59,241 nt of DNA from positions 1-59,241 of the forward strand of contig JALCZJ010000014.1 of assembly GCA_022690815.1 (NCBI GenBank). The letters run 5' to 3'. The stretch's first letter is position 1; every line of letters begins with the position of its first letter. Under the pieces are notes generated by a model, which was given only the letters and a program-made list of their open reading frames with translations, was not told the DNA's origin and did no database searches. This stretch comes from Ferrimicrobium sp. GTDB taxonomy: Bacteria; Actinomycetota; Acidimicrobiia; Acidimicrobiales; Acidimicrobiaceae. Position numbers and translations under genes: made by a program. Of this stretch, positions 26,901 through 34,400 are shown one piece after another.

Positions 26901-27121
26901 ACTCGGCTCAGGGCACCGCTGGAACTTACTTGCAGTCCAGTCTTGCTGATCGGAGCATCACGAAGCCCGCCGATCAGGACGGAGTTTTGAGCCGAACCGA
27001 GATAGATCGGTCCGACCGTCGCACCGAGAATAGCGACAATGGCCGCCACCAGCAAGAAGACGAGCGCACCAAGACGAAAACGAAGTCCTCGGACAAACAG
27101 CCCTACCCTGCCACTAGTCAT
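23969..27121 (-). CDS. FtsX/MacB-type ABC transporter permease, double-length
   Basis: 1050 residues. An N-terminal TM helix (about 17-40) leads to a large extracytoplasmic domain (about 45-310), then a three-TM FtsX core (about 315-420), two further TM helices (about 440-500), and another TM at about 530-545. A second large extracytoplasmic domain (about 550-890) follows, and then a second FtsX core (about 915-1040). This is effectively two MacB/LolC-like subunits in one chain, matching the two ATPase genes that follow. Such systems export or extract lipoproteins, peptides or antibiotics. The substrate is not evident. No clear -10 box or SD is visible before the ATG at 27121. Confidence 0.9.
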   Translation of the reverse strand: MTSGRVGLFVRGLRFRLGALVFLLVAAIVAILGATVGPIYLGSAQNSVLIGGLRDAPISKTGLQVSSSGALSRVKLLAAERAVPRLDGQPLFHHGLLTASLPVSVSPPPSLGNAVLSSLFFERSDVCAHLQLSKGRCPSTNTQVLLSTRTAHYLGLNVGDHIRATAGLIAAGVPGAGATATYTVVGTYEIPDISTNYWWGNNYFAFGSGSGSVVALDPIIVAPGFFGGKASFGVTSTDNQAGNTSYFGVDRLLQMPLDASVVTFSNYHQAASVVANYVDVVATHDRALASSGLEGVINSIVASQHSMSTLVTVIILELVLLGLIVFGTLIWRMVQSRMGEFRLAQLRGVRPRSIVTRAVGEPLVVLVVAAPLGFIGAYLTVSIIGHSYFVAGTKLYILPTTYLAGLAVIVAALVVTVVAAGTALRRGVLEASRSALRNRGRFRALIDVLIVVVAGVLTAQLVIAPTNGNNVDPLAGAAPAFLGAGFAIVVIALTTLALRGARRLTRKGRRISWYLAVRQLRARSPMLRQIIPFGMALALVVFGYGAQSVIARHRSDVAGYEVGAGKVLTVSLPKNLGLPRAVDQADPGGHEAMAAELYKASSGTTLAVQASRFGSVVFWPKAVGTESVGAIARQLHPFGSKALQVTSAHLTLSTRTIGSVPAGAAVDLEISILNEVQDSPNIIFLPLSSKEQTVTEPTGCTRDECLLSGIGYSVITNGGFVSPNAHFTIDVSNLRGVSAAGAGSNPDSASVFGSPWRAAGGVQTSVSTHPNLLSFTAYPASGGSDVAVVPASYPTYIPAIVSQSVKATLSSNSVSAVGTGVTVGLDGNQINIRPILTLSSLPSVGTDASIVDLTQAELAQDSASLASNEIWLAKGANPSIIHRLQAEGVTIDSITSAKSLAASYANEPLGLAERLFPIAAAAGIIVVLLGLAFELLVEGRGRIPEFAAIRVLGLSRARLVIGYILEATILVVAAAIAGVGAGLLGARLALPALPEIDSGLDGLHFGYVLPVLGEIAVVVVVLVAAIIVGAIAAIRVVGRASFDELRAGDR

Positions 27122-27236
27122 GCAATGAACGTGACATCAATAACCTTCGCGCAACAAAATCTTCGGCACATCCCAACACCCGAGCTAGCTTAGCCGGGTG
27201 ACGAGACGCTGTCAAGAACAGGGACCCAAATCGCTA

Positions 27237-27890
27237 TCACTGTTGTTCATGATCGAATCGCTTGCGCTCCGCAAGCCGCGCCCCTAGCGCCGCAACCTCG
27301 CTCCGATGGCGCACCCCGAGCTTGGCAAGCAGATTCGAGACGTAGTTCTTGACCGTCTTCTCGGCCAGATAGACCTCGGCGGCGATCTCACGATTAGTCT
27401 TACCTTCGACAATAAGATCAAAGATCTTGCGCTCCTGCTCGGTCAGGCTTGCAAGCGGGTCATCGACCCCATCGCGCAATCGCGAGAGCAGCCGTGTCGT
27501 CAATCCCGGATCGATCAGGCTCTCCCCGGCCGCAATCCGCTTGATGGAGTCAAGGAGCTCATCTACCTTGATTTTCTTGAGCAGATAACCCGACGCCCCC
27601 GCCATGATGGCCGCAAACAGCGCCTCGTCATCGGAGAAGGAGGTGAGCATGATACATTTGAGGCCCGGCGCCTCCGAACGCAGTTCACGGCACAGACTCA
27701 CCCCATCGCCGTCACCGAGACGAACATCGAGCAAGGCGACATCGGCCTCGACCAACCCGAATCGATCAAGTGCCTCGTGAACTCCTCCTGCCTCGCCAAC
27801 CACTTCGATATCCGGGTCGTTGCTCAACAACGCGACGATACCCCGCCGAACGACCTCATGGTCCTCAACAATGAAGAGTCGAATACGCAT
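27237..27890 (-). CDS. devR: DevR/DosR-like response regulator (NarL/FixJ family)
   Basis: 217 residues. Residues 1-120 form the receiver domain with 'VEDHEVVRRG', phospho-acceptor Asp in 'LLDVRLGDGDG' (about 55), the Thr/Ser of 'MLTSFSD' and Lys of 'LLKKIK'. Residues 145-210 form a LuxR-type HTH ('LTEQERKIFDLIVEGKTN', then 'AEKTVKNYVSNLLAKLG'). Many stretches coincide with mycobacterial DevR/DosR, the hypoxia/NO dormancy regulator. No histidine kinase gene is adjacent. The -10 box TAGTGT (27902-27897) ends 6 nt before the ATG, so the mRNA is leaderless. The usp gene lies just upstream on the same strand, separated by a terminator. The symbol is assigned by similarity. Confidence 0.88.
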   Translation of the reverse strand: MRIRLFIVEDHEVVRRGIVALLSNDPDIEVVGEAGGVHEALDRFGLVEADVALLDVRLGDGDGVSLCRELRSEAPGLKCIMLTSFSDDEALFAAIMAGASGYLLKKIKVDELLDSIKRIAAGESLIDPGLTTRLLSRLRDGVDDPLASLTEQERKIFDLIVEGKTNREIAAEVYLAEKTVKNYVSNLLAKLGVRHRSEVAALGARLAERKRFDHEQQ

Positions 27891-27920
27891 AGGACGACAC
27901 TAGTCCCAATCCATCGGGAT

Positions 27921-27941
27921 CAACGAGGCGTAGCCTCGTTG
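27921..27941 (-). terminator. Hairpin between usp and devR
   Basis: CAACGAGGC (27921-27929) and GCCTCGTTG (27933-27941) form a 9-bp stem with a 3-nt loop, 11 nt after the usp stop and directly upstream of the devR promoter, so the two genes are separate transcripts or only partly coupled. Confidence 0.75.
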
Positions 27942-27951
27942 GAACCGGACT

Positions 27952-28380
27952 CTAGCCACGAACGATCGTCACTGGGACCGGACAGTGATGTACCAGTTGG
28001 TCGCTGACGCTACCGAGCAAGAGAGCGCTAAAGCCACCATGACCACGAGCCCCGACCACGACGAGATCCGCCTTCTCGGACTGCTCGATGATCCGTGACG
28101 CGGCATTGCCGCTCTCTAACACCGTCTTGACCTTCACGTCAGGATGCGTCCTTTTGGCTTCCTCCACGGCGCCAGCCAAGAGGGCATTGCCGGTTGCCTC
28201 AAACTCCCCGATCACCGACTCCGAAAGACCAAAGCCATAGTCAGGCTCGGTCCACGCATAGATCAACACCAACTCAGCGTTGCGAAGTTGAGCTTCATCG
28301 AGTGCAAACGCAAGCGCGGGCTTTGACATTTCGGAACCATCGTAACCCAAAACTATCCGATCATACTTACGTACTGTCAT
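27952..28380 (-). CDS. Universal stress protein (UspA family)
   Basis: 142 residues from the ATG at 28380, preceded by GAAGGAG (28388-28394); an ATG eight codons upstream lacks a ribosome binding site. The fold signature is complete: 'VLGYDGSE' at the N-terminus, and the ATP-binding G-x2-G-x9-G-S pattern 'GARGHGG...GSVSD' near 117-132, followed by 'CPVPVTIV'. In mycobacteria several usp genes are DosR targets, and here the gene sits beside a DevR-like regulator with a DosR-box-like sequence about 210 bp upstream. Confidence 0.93.
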   Translation of the reverse strand: MTVRKYDRIVLGYDGSEMSKPALAFALDEAQLRNAELVLIYAWTEPDYGFGLSESVIGEFEATGNALLAGAVEEAKRTHPDVKVKTVLESGNAASRIIEQSEKADLVVVGARGHGGFSALLLGSVSDQLVHHCPVPVTIVRG

Positions 28381-28404
28381 GACTACGCTCCTTCTCTTCT
28401 CCAA

Positions 28405-28717
28405 AATTTTTTGTCAATCAAAACCAAGAAAGTAACTACAGTCTGGCAACAAGTACCAAACTCATCGTGGCCTCGGCCCGCCCTAGCGGACCATAATGCC
28501 AACTCAGCAACCCCATGGCCCATGCCATCTGGTTACGAAGTACACCCATTAGTTGTCAACATTAGTACGGCGTACGAGGTAGACCGAGGGGCAAAGGTCC
28601 CTGTTTTCACGGGTAAAACTCCTCAACCTGGACCCCGATTGGACCGAGAGTGGAGGGAGGCTCACTAACGAGTCAGCGTCGAGTCTTGGTGAGCCTAACT
28701 CCTACCCCACCCCACGA
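28405..28717. other. usp upstream region, no supported gene
   Basis: It contains the DosR-box-like site and, beyond it, a strong hairpin at 28718-28748. A TAAAAC box near 28614 on the plus strand could start a short RNA ending at that hairpin. No convincing protein-coding frame. Confidence 0.35.
28588..28601 (-). promoter_or_regulatory. DosR-box-like palindrome
   Basis: Read on the minus strand, GGGACCTTTGCCCC matches the core of the mycobacterial DosR box (GGGACTwwAGTCCC) in 11 of 14 positions. It lies about 210 bp upstream of usp. Confidence 0.4.
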
Positions 28718-28748
28718 CCCAGATGGCGTCCACCACACGCCATCTGGG
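28718..28748. terminator. Strong 12-bp hairpin with no obvious gene feeding it
   Basis: CCCAGATGGCGT (28718-28729) and ACGCCATCTGGG (28737-28748) pair perfectly around a 7-nt loop, followed on the plus strand by TTCTCCTT. No gene ends nearby on either strand: usp reads away on the minus strand and the MFS gene starts downstream on the plus strand. Confidence 0.65.
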
Positions 28749-28957
28749 TTCTCCTTGACAATCTCGGTTGACGACGCACCGCGGTGCCCAATAAATCGCC
28801 CAATGAGATGTGGCGACTTACCCAACGTTTTGTCCATCCTACTGCCATGCCTTGACCCGTAATGGCTGGGCCTATAGGTGAGCCGCCAGTAGTGGTCAGG
28901 TCTCGCGCTATCGTCGCCAGTCCCAGACCCAAGGTCGCTGAGCGCTCGCTGGCTAGC

Positions 28958-30265
28958 ATGGAGTGCGTGCCCCCTCAGCCGCATCGACGCATAACCGAAC
29001 GGTCGAAGGTCTGGCTCGCGAACTACTTCGACGCGAGTTCGCCCCTTGGTGTCCTGCGTCGCATCCATGCGCTCTCTATCTCCTCGGACACGTTGATGAT
29101 GGTGGCGCTCGCCGGATCGCTGTTCTTTTCGATCTCGCCTGGCGAAGCGCGATCGAAGGTGACGCTGTATCTTCTGTTCACCATGGCGCCATTCGCGGTG
29201 CTGGCACCTCTCATCTCCCCGATCATCGACCGAGGACCACGGGTCCGGCGCGTCGTCGTCATCGGCTCAGGGATCGTGCGCTTCGTTGGAGCCTTCTTTA
29301 TGATCTTCGAACTCCGCTCACTCCTCTTGTTCCCGTTAGCTCTCATGAACTTGGTCGCCTCTAAGGCATACTTGGTCTCGAAATCATCGTTGATTCCGGA
29401 ACTTCTCGACTCTGACTCGCGTGCTGAACTTGGCAGCCTCGTGAAGACGAATGCCAACATCACGCTGCTCGCCGCCGTATCAGGCGCTATCGCCGGGGTC
29501 GTTGGGGCGGGAATTTTGAAGACACCATTCCTCGGCGCCCGCTGGGATCTCATCGTCGAGTTAATCCCCTTAGCCGTCTTCATCTATCAGGCCCGTGCTC
29601 TCGTCCAACGCCTCCCCCCGCGCCCCGTCGAGCGCGTAACGACACGACCGACCAAGAAACGCCGCCCCAGCGGACCCGCCTACGCACAGACCCTCACGCT
29701 GTCGCTTCTCATGAGCGTGCTGCGAGGCCAGGTGGGGTTCTTCGTCTTCCTCATGGCTTTCGCCCTCAAGAACGACCACAGCCCTACCTGGCTCTATGGT
29801 GCTGCACTGGTCGCAAGCTCACTTGGCTCCGCACTCGCAACCCAAGTGACACCGCTCATCCGACGCAAGCTTGGCGAGACGACCATCGTCATTCTCGGTA
29901 CGATCGCGATCGTGGCCGTCGCCTTTGTCGCCGCTACCCTCAGTATCGGCATTGCCGGAGCCATTGTGATCGCCTTCGTACTTGGTGTCGCCGCCGGGGG
30001 TGCCAAGATCGCCTTTGACGCCAACGTACAAACCGCAATGGCAAAGCACGAATACGGACGCCTCTTTGCCCGCTACGAATCCTACTTCCAACTGTCGTGG
30101 GTTCTCGGTGCCTTTGTGGCGACCTTAGCCGACCTGACCCTCGCCGACGGCGAGGCCTTTCTCGGGGCTACCGCTCTCTTGGCGCTCGCCTCCTATGTTG
30201 TTGCAATCTCAGCACTTCGACACTCTGGGGAGGAACCAGATGTCGAGGATCCGGAATGGCAATAG
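28958..30265 (+). CDS. MFS-type membrane transporter, substrate unknown
   Basis: 435 residues from the ATG at 28958 (467 if started at 28862). About 12 hydrophobic segments begin near residue 50 of this version. Basic loops such as 'RGPRVRR' and a central basic linker 'RPTKKRRP' match the two halves of an MFS protein. The later start is preferred because a promoter-like pair TTGACC (28852-28857) and TATAGG (28873-28878) would place the transcript start downstream of 28862. The region between the two starts looks unlike a conserved protein. An acidic C-terminal tail ends in E-D-P-E-W-Q. It stands alone; no substrate is evident. Confidence 0.8.
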   Translation: MECVPPQPHRRITERSKVWLANYFDASSPLGVLRRIHALSISSDTLMMVALAGSLFFSISPGEARSKVTLYLLFTMAPFAVLAPLISPIIDRGPRVRRVVVIGSGIVRFVGAFFMIFELRSLLLFPLALMNLVASKAYLVSKSSLIPELLDSDSRAELGSLVKTNANITLLAAVSGAIAGVVGAGILKTPFLGARWDLIVELIPLAVFIYQARALVQRLPPRPVERVTTRPTKKRRPSGPAYAQTLTLSLLMSVLRGQVGFFVFLMAFALKNDHSPTWLYGAALVASSLGSALATQVTPLIRRKLGETTIVILGTIAIVAVAFVAATLSIGIAGAIVIAFVLGVAAGGAKIAFDANVQTAMAKHEYGRLFARYESYFQLSWVLGAFVATLADLTLADGEAFLGATALLALASYVVAISALRHSGEEPDVEDPEWQ

Positions 30266-30964
30266 TCACAAGCGCCGCCTTCGGCCACCATCAGCGTGGC
30301 GCCTGACCTCGATACGACGCCAAGCTCCCTGCACCGATTGGACCCCAGTGCCGATTGACGAGGCGCACATCGTTGACTTGTGCGCCAGGGCCCAACAGCG
30401 ACCGCCAAGCGACTGATGGCTCGCGACAAGAGCCGCGATCCGTCGACGCCGCTAGGTTGACTTGCCTGCCTGCTTGTTTGCTTGTTAATTGGTTGGTCAT
30501 CCCGGCTCATGACTTGCGATACGGCAGGTGCTTAATGGTGGCGTCAACGTTCAGGGCTTCGCTAGTCACTTGTGTCACCAACAACAAGAGGTTGGGCCAG
30601 GTGGCCGACACCGATGTCGCTTTCCTCCTACCATGATCCACAGGTCAGATGCCGGCGTCCTGCCCAACCGCTGCACAACGACGACGGGCCAGGTTGATCG
30701 GCTAGCCATCTGTCTGTTGTCCTACCCTAATCTGTCTGACGTCGTCAGAGCTCGCGCTCCAACCTTGCATCGTTGACTTCAACCTCCAACAAACGTAATT
30801 CGTGACCCTGGCAATCTTCGATAACTTCTGGAGGTGCCAGATAAGGGTCAGCAAACACGCAAAGACCCTGTCGGCTTCTGTCCTTGGTCCATTGCTGACC
30901 GATTAACGCGCTCAACCCGCATCCCTGCTGGAGTCCTGGGTTCTACATAACGATAAATTCCGAC
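30266..30964. other. Long gap without supported gene
   Basis: No motif-bearing frame. A tetranucleotide-like run of CTTG/CCTG/TTTG units is seen around 30465-30490. No clear terminator for the MFS gene was seen, only a weak 5-bp stem near 30283-30300. Confidence 0.4.
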
Positions 30965-30976
30965 AATACTGGAAGT

Positions 30977-31636
30977 ATGGATCCTGTCAATCCCCCACCC
31001 ACTGGCCGTCGAGTCGGCAGACGAGTCTTTCTCTCCGTGCTTGGGGCTGGGGTCGCGACCACACTGTTTGGCCACGATATCGCCCAAACCGTCAGTGGTC
31101 TCGCCAACGCAGGCGGCTTTAGCCTCGGCGGGTTCGAGATCTACACGGTCACCGGTTCGATTCCACAGATCAAACCAGCATCGTTTCATCTTCGCATCGA
31201 CGGCAGCGTCGCAAGACCAGTCACGCTCTCCTACGACGATCTTCGCTCCCTGCCCCAACACGAGGTGACCTTCACCTTCACCTGTGTCACTGGATGGACG
31301 GTACCCAACACCCATTGGGCCGGCGTTCGACTTGCTGACGTGATCGAAAGGGTTGACCCTCATCCAGGGGTGCATGCTCTGGAGTTTTACAGCGCCGATG
31401 GTGTCTACACTGATTCCCTCAGTCTGTCCCAGGCTCGAGCTTCCGACGTGCTTCTCGCCCTCGATCTCGAGGGTAAGCCGATATCACCAGACCATGGCGC
31501 ACCGGTTCGCTTGCTGGTACCCAGCATGTACGGCTACAAGTCAGTCAAATGGCTCAATCGAATCAACTTTATCGCTCACCAAATCCCGGGGTACTGGGAG
31601 CAGCGGGGGTATCCGGTGAATGCCACCATCTCCTAG
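30977..31636 (+). CDS. Tat-exported molybdopterin-dependent oxidoreductase (sulfite oxidase/YedY-like fold)
   Basis: 219 residues. A twin-arginine signal (R15-R16-V-F-L followed by a hydrophobic stretch) marks export in folded form. The mature part is an oxidoreductase molybdopterin-binding domain with the Mo-ligand cysteine C103 in 'FTCVTGWTV', 'WAGVRLADV' after it and 'PVRLLVPSMYGYKSVKWL' near the C-terminus. Relatives include MsrP/YedY (methionine sulfoxide repair) and sulfite oxidases. The small size and membrane partner resemble the MsrP-Q arrangement, although the partner here is of the cytochrome b561 type. The -10-like AATACT (30965-30970) ends 6 nt before the ATG: probably leaderless. 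Overlaps the next gene by 17 nt. Confidence 0.9.
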   Translation: MDPVNPPPTGRRVGRRVFLSVLGAGVATTLFGHDIAQTVSGLANAGGFSLGGFEIYTVTGSIPQIKPASFHLRIDGSVARPVTLSYDDLRSLPQHEVTFTFTCVTGWTVPNTHWAGVRLADVIERVDPHPGVHALEFYSADGVYTDSLSLSQARASDVLLALDLEGKPISPDHGAPVRLLVPSMYGYKSVKWLNRINFIAHQIPGYWEQRGYPVNATIS

Positions 31637-32204
31637 CCCCTCGCCGGCGACCGGCGATCGTAAGACCCGTTTTGACATCGTCGAGAAGATCATCCACTGG
31701 GTGATCGCTGCGTCAATGCTCATCCTCTTGGGGACAGGGACGATCCTGTTTGTTCCGGCCCTCTCGGCCCACCTACCCAGACCGCTCATCAATCGGATTC
31801 ACATCGACACCGGCATCACCGCAACCGTGGTCCTCGTGCTGGGACTCATCGGCCCGTGGGGACGCGCGCTACGTGGAGATCTCCATGAGTTGATGATTGC
31901 ACCACTCAATCAATTGGAATCCTGGCACGGGACGATCGGTGACTGGCTACATCGAGCAAGTCCTTCACCCGAGGGTGCTCAGCCCGAAAAGTACAACGTT
32001 GGCCAGCGACTCTTCACCGCCGCGGTGGCGGCCCTTGGGATCTTGGCAGTCTTGACCGGGCTCGCCCTGCGCACTCCGGGGCGCATACCGCTCTCGATTC
32101 AAGGTGGAGCAGAATTTACCCACGAACTCGTCTTCTTCGTTCTCGCCGTCTTGGTCATTGGCCACATCGTGAAGGCGGTCCTGGCATGGCGTTCTGGTCG
32201 CTGA
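31620..32204 (+). CDS. Di-haem cytochrome b561-type membrane subunit
   Basis: 194 residues with four TM helices (about 22-46, 62-80, 130-150 and 165-190). Histidines H26, H61, H168 and H182 lie in the membrane regions and can ligate two haems, as in cytochrome b561 and formate dehydrogenase gamma subunits. It presumably carries electrons between the quinone pool and the molybdoenzyme encoded by the overlapping upstream gene. A proline/serine-rich N-terminus precedes TM1, and a loop of about 45 residues joins TM2 and TM3. Confidence 0.9.
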   Translation: MPPSPSPSPATGDRKTRFDIVEKIIHWVIAASMLILLGTGTILFVPALSAHLPRPLINRIHIDTGITATVVLVLGLIGPWGRALRGDLHELMIAPLNQLESWHGTIGDWLHRASPSPEGAQPEKYNVGQRLFTAAVAALGILAVLTGLALRTPGRIPLSIQGGAEFTHELVFFVLAVLVIGHIVKAVLAWRSGR

Positions 32205-33150
32205 CGATCGAACCAGCAAGGTCACCATCGGCCACAGCTGCCCCGGTAGCAAGCTGCAAAACTCGAGCCGTTGGCGCCCATACGTTGGTCGACTGTGATT
32301 CAATGGTGTCTGATGCACTGAGCCGGACGGTTCTCGATCAGCCGCAGGCGATGAGGAGCCTCTTGACAGACAACAGCCGCAAAGCGATGTTCACCTGCGA
32401 TCGGCCAATCGAAGTTACTTCGCCCGACCCAAGACCACCTTGCGCACGATCGCTTGAGCAGGGCATTGTCGAACGATGAACTCTCTACCAGCCAGTCACA
32501 GCGGACCAGAGGCACATCGGCGCGCAGTTATCGCCATTTGGTATCGACGCCTCGGTGCCCTGGTATCCGCTGCTCATTCCTGGTGACTGTTCACCCCGCA
32601 CTGTTGAAGGCGAGAACCAACTCGCGGTCACAGCATCGCCGATCGCTCAACAAACCCGTTATCGAGGCTTGTATGGGCACCATTTGCACTCATTCCGCAA
32701 TCGTGAACAAAGACAGCATCATCGGCGCTGATATCGTTACTAGGAGTGGCCCTGACATCGTTGAAGGGGATGCTGCGCGACACCGGAGCCGAAGATGCTG
32801 CTGACCTCGCCACAGGACGGCAAGTGCCTTCCTGAGCGACGGGCTCTTCCCTGATCGACACGGCCCGTTGTGTACGCAGCTAGTGTCACGCCACAAGGCG
32901 AAAAACCCCCTTCCAGACATTGTCGTAAACACCAACCACCACCAATGGGGGTGCCTAACCACAGGTCCGAGGTCGACCTTGCGTTGAGCGTCGACCGAGA
33001 GTTCAGATCAACGAAAAACTCGCACGGTTGCTCGCAACAACACATCAGCGCGTTGGCTCCGTTCACCGCCTCTACACAACGCTGCAACACTCCGAACGAG
33101 GAACACGCGCCATCATATACAGGCGCAGCCCATCCATCACTAAGATCGGA
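32205..33150. other. Nearly 1 kb without supported gene
   Basis: Several frames of 60-115 codons exist on both strands but overlap one another, lack ribosome binding sites and show no known motif. It could be a decayed insertion or gene; nothing identifies it. Confidence 0.35.
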
Positions 33151-34269
33151 CTAGAGGACTGTCACCATCGTTCCGATGTGCACCATCGGGTAGACGACCG
33201 CCGCCGTTGGGATCGGCAGCTCCACACAACCATCACTTTGCGGGAAACCGTACTTGGCCCGTGGATAACCGTGCACCGCGACCGACCCATGGAAGTAATT
33301 AATCCAGTGGACGAGCACGTGATAATGGCTCCCGTTGAGGTTGGTCCCACTCATGTAGGCCTGCTTGTAGCGAAGGAAAACCGGCCAAGTGCCCTGATGG
33401 GTATCGTCAGCGCCAGCACCAGTATTGCAGATGCTCGTGAGCACCACCTTGCCGTTGATCCAGAGCTTCAGTGTCTCAGGCAGTGGTGACTTCGAGACGT
33501 AGATATAGGAGTACCGGTGTGGGTCCATCTGGTGCTTAGCTGCAGCCGCAAGCAGTGCTGACCACACCGTAGAGGAGGGCTCACCATTGACCGGTAGATC
33601 ACTCACCTTCTCAAAGGACATAATGGCCGCTTGGGTCGCAACACCCCAGGCACCAGGATAGAAGGTCGCCTGTAGCGATGAGGGTTCGTCAGCCCAACGA
33701 ACATTGAAGTTACCCTTTTGCACTAACGCCAGATCGGCATTGGAGGCCAACCGGCTGGTAGCGTGGAAGCTGTCGGGGAGGTAGTTGAGTTGTGCCAAAA
33801 GCTGTTGCATTCTCAAAAGCGACCCTTGCGCGACAGTAAAGGAGGCTTGCTCTGGATTCTGGAGCCGTTGTCCAGAGGTCGCCAAAATACCTGTGGGGCC
33901 ACCTGGTATCGTCAAACTCTCCGAGCCACCCGGGGTGTAGCTAGCATCAGGGGCGAACTCGATGGTAGTGGGATTCTCCAAAAACCAAGAGCCGGCAATC
34001 GGAGGACTCAGCGTCGGCATCGGTGTATGCGAGCTGATCGCGGTTGAAAAGCTGATGGTGATTGCAGCATTAGGACGAACATCGGTAGCCCCAGGGCTTG
34101 GGGTCACGGACGCCACCACCACCGGTGCCTTGGAGGTGCTCGAGTCACTCGACGCCAACGTCGCACTGGACTGGCCATGAAGACTCGGCACGACAACGAT
34201 ACCGACAGCCACCAGGAGCACGACAAGGATACCGACACCCAGGAGCATTATTTTCTTAGAAAAATCCAT
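33151..34269 (-). CDS. L,D-transpeptidase (YkuD) with N-terminal membrane anchor and Ig-like domain
   Basis: 372 residues. A TM anchor at about 7-29 puts the rest outside the membrane. Residues about 50-145 are a Big5-like Ig domain ('VTPSPGATDVRPNAAITISFS'). Residues about 150-245 look like a peptidoglycan-binding segment ('LLAQLNYLPDSF', 'WGVATQAAIMSFEK'). The C-terminal 110 residues are YkuD, with H in 'VAVHGYPRAKYGFP' and the catalytic cysteine in 'QSDGCVELP' (usual form S-H-G-C). It makes 3-3 cross-links or attaches partners to peptidoglycan. A GGGGTG sequence precedes the ATG. Confidence 0.93.
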   Translation of the reverse strand: MDFSKKIMLLGVGILVVLLVAVGIVVVPSLHGQSSATLASSDSSTSKAPVVVASVTPSPGATDVRPNAAITISFSTAISSHTPMPTLSPPIAGSWFLENPTTIEFAPDASYTPGGSESLTIPGGPTGILATSGQRLQNPEQASFTVAQGSLLRMQQLLAQLNYLPDSFHATSRLASNADLALVQKGNFNVRWADEPSSLQATFYPGAWGVATQAAIMSFEKVSDLPVNGEPSSTVWSALLAAAAKHQMDPHRYSYIYVSKSPLPETLKLWINGKVVLTSICNTGAGADDTHQGTWPVFLRYKQAYMSGTNLNGSHYHVLVHWINYFHGSVAVHGYPRAKYGFPQSDGCVELPIPTAAVVYPMVHIGTMVTVL

Positions 34270-34400
34270 CTACATCACCCCGCTCCAGGCTAGTAAGCAA
34301 CTCCTGAATTTGCTCTGAGAAACAGTCGGCATTCCGACCAGACAACGACGTGCTACTCCACATTCGCCTGGTCGAATGTGACGGTTGCTACGATGGTTGC

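Noticed and set aside
27896-27912. GGGACT next to the devR start as a DosR box
   Set aside because: Only one half of the palindrome matches. The sequence is better explained by the -10 element and flanking bases.
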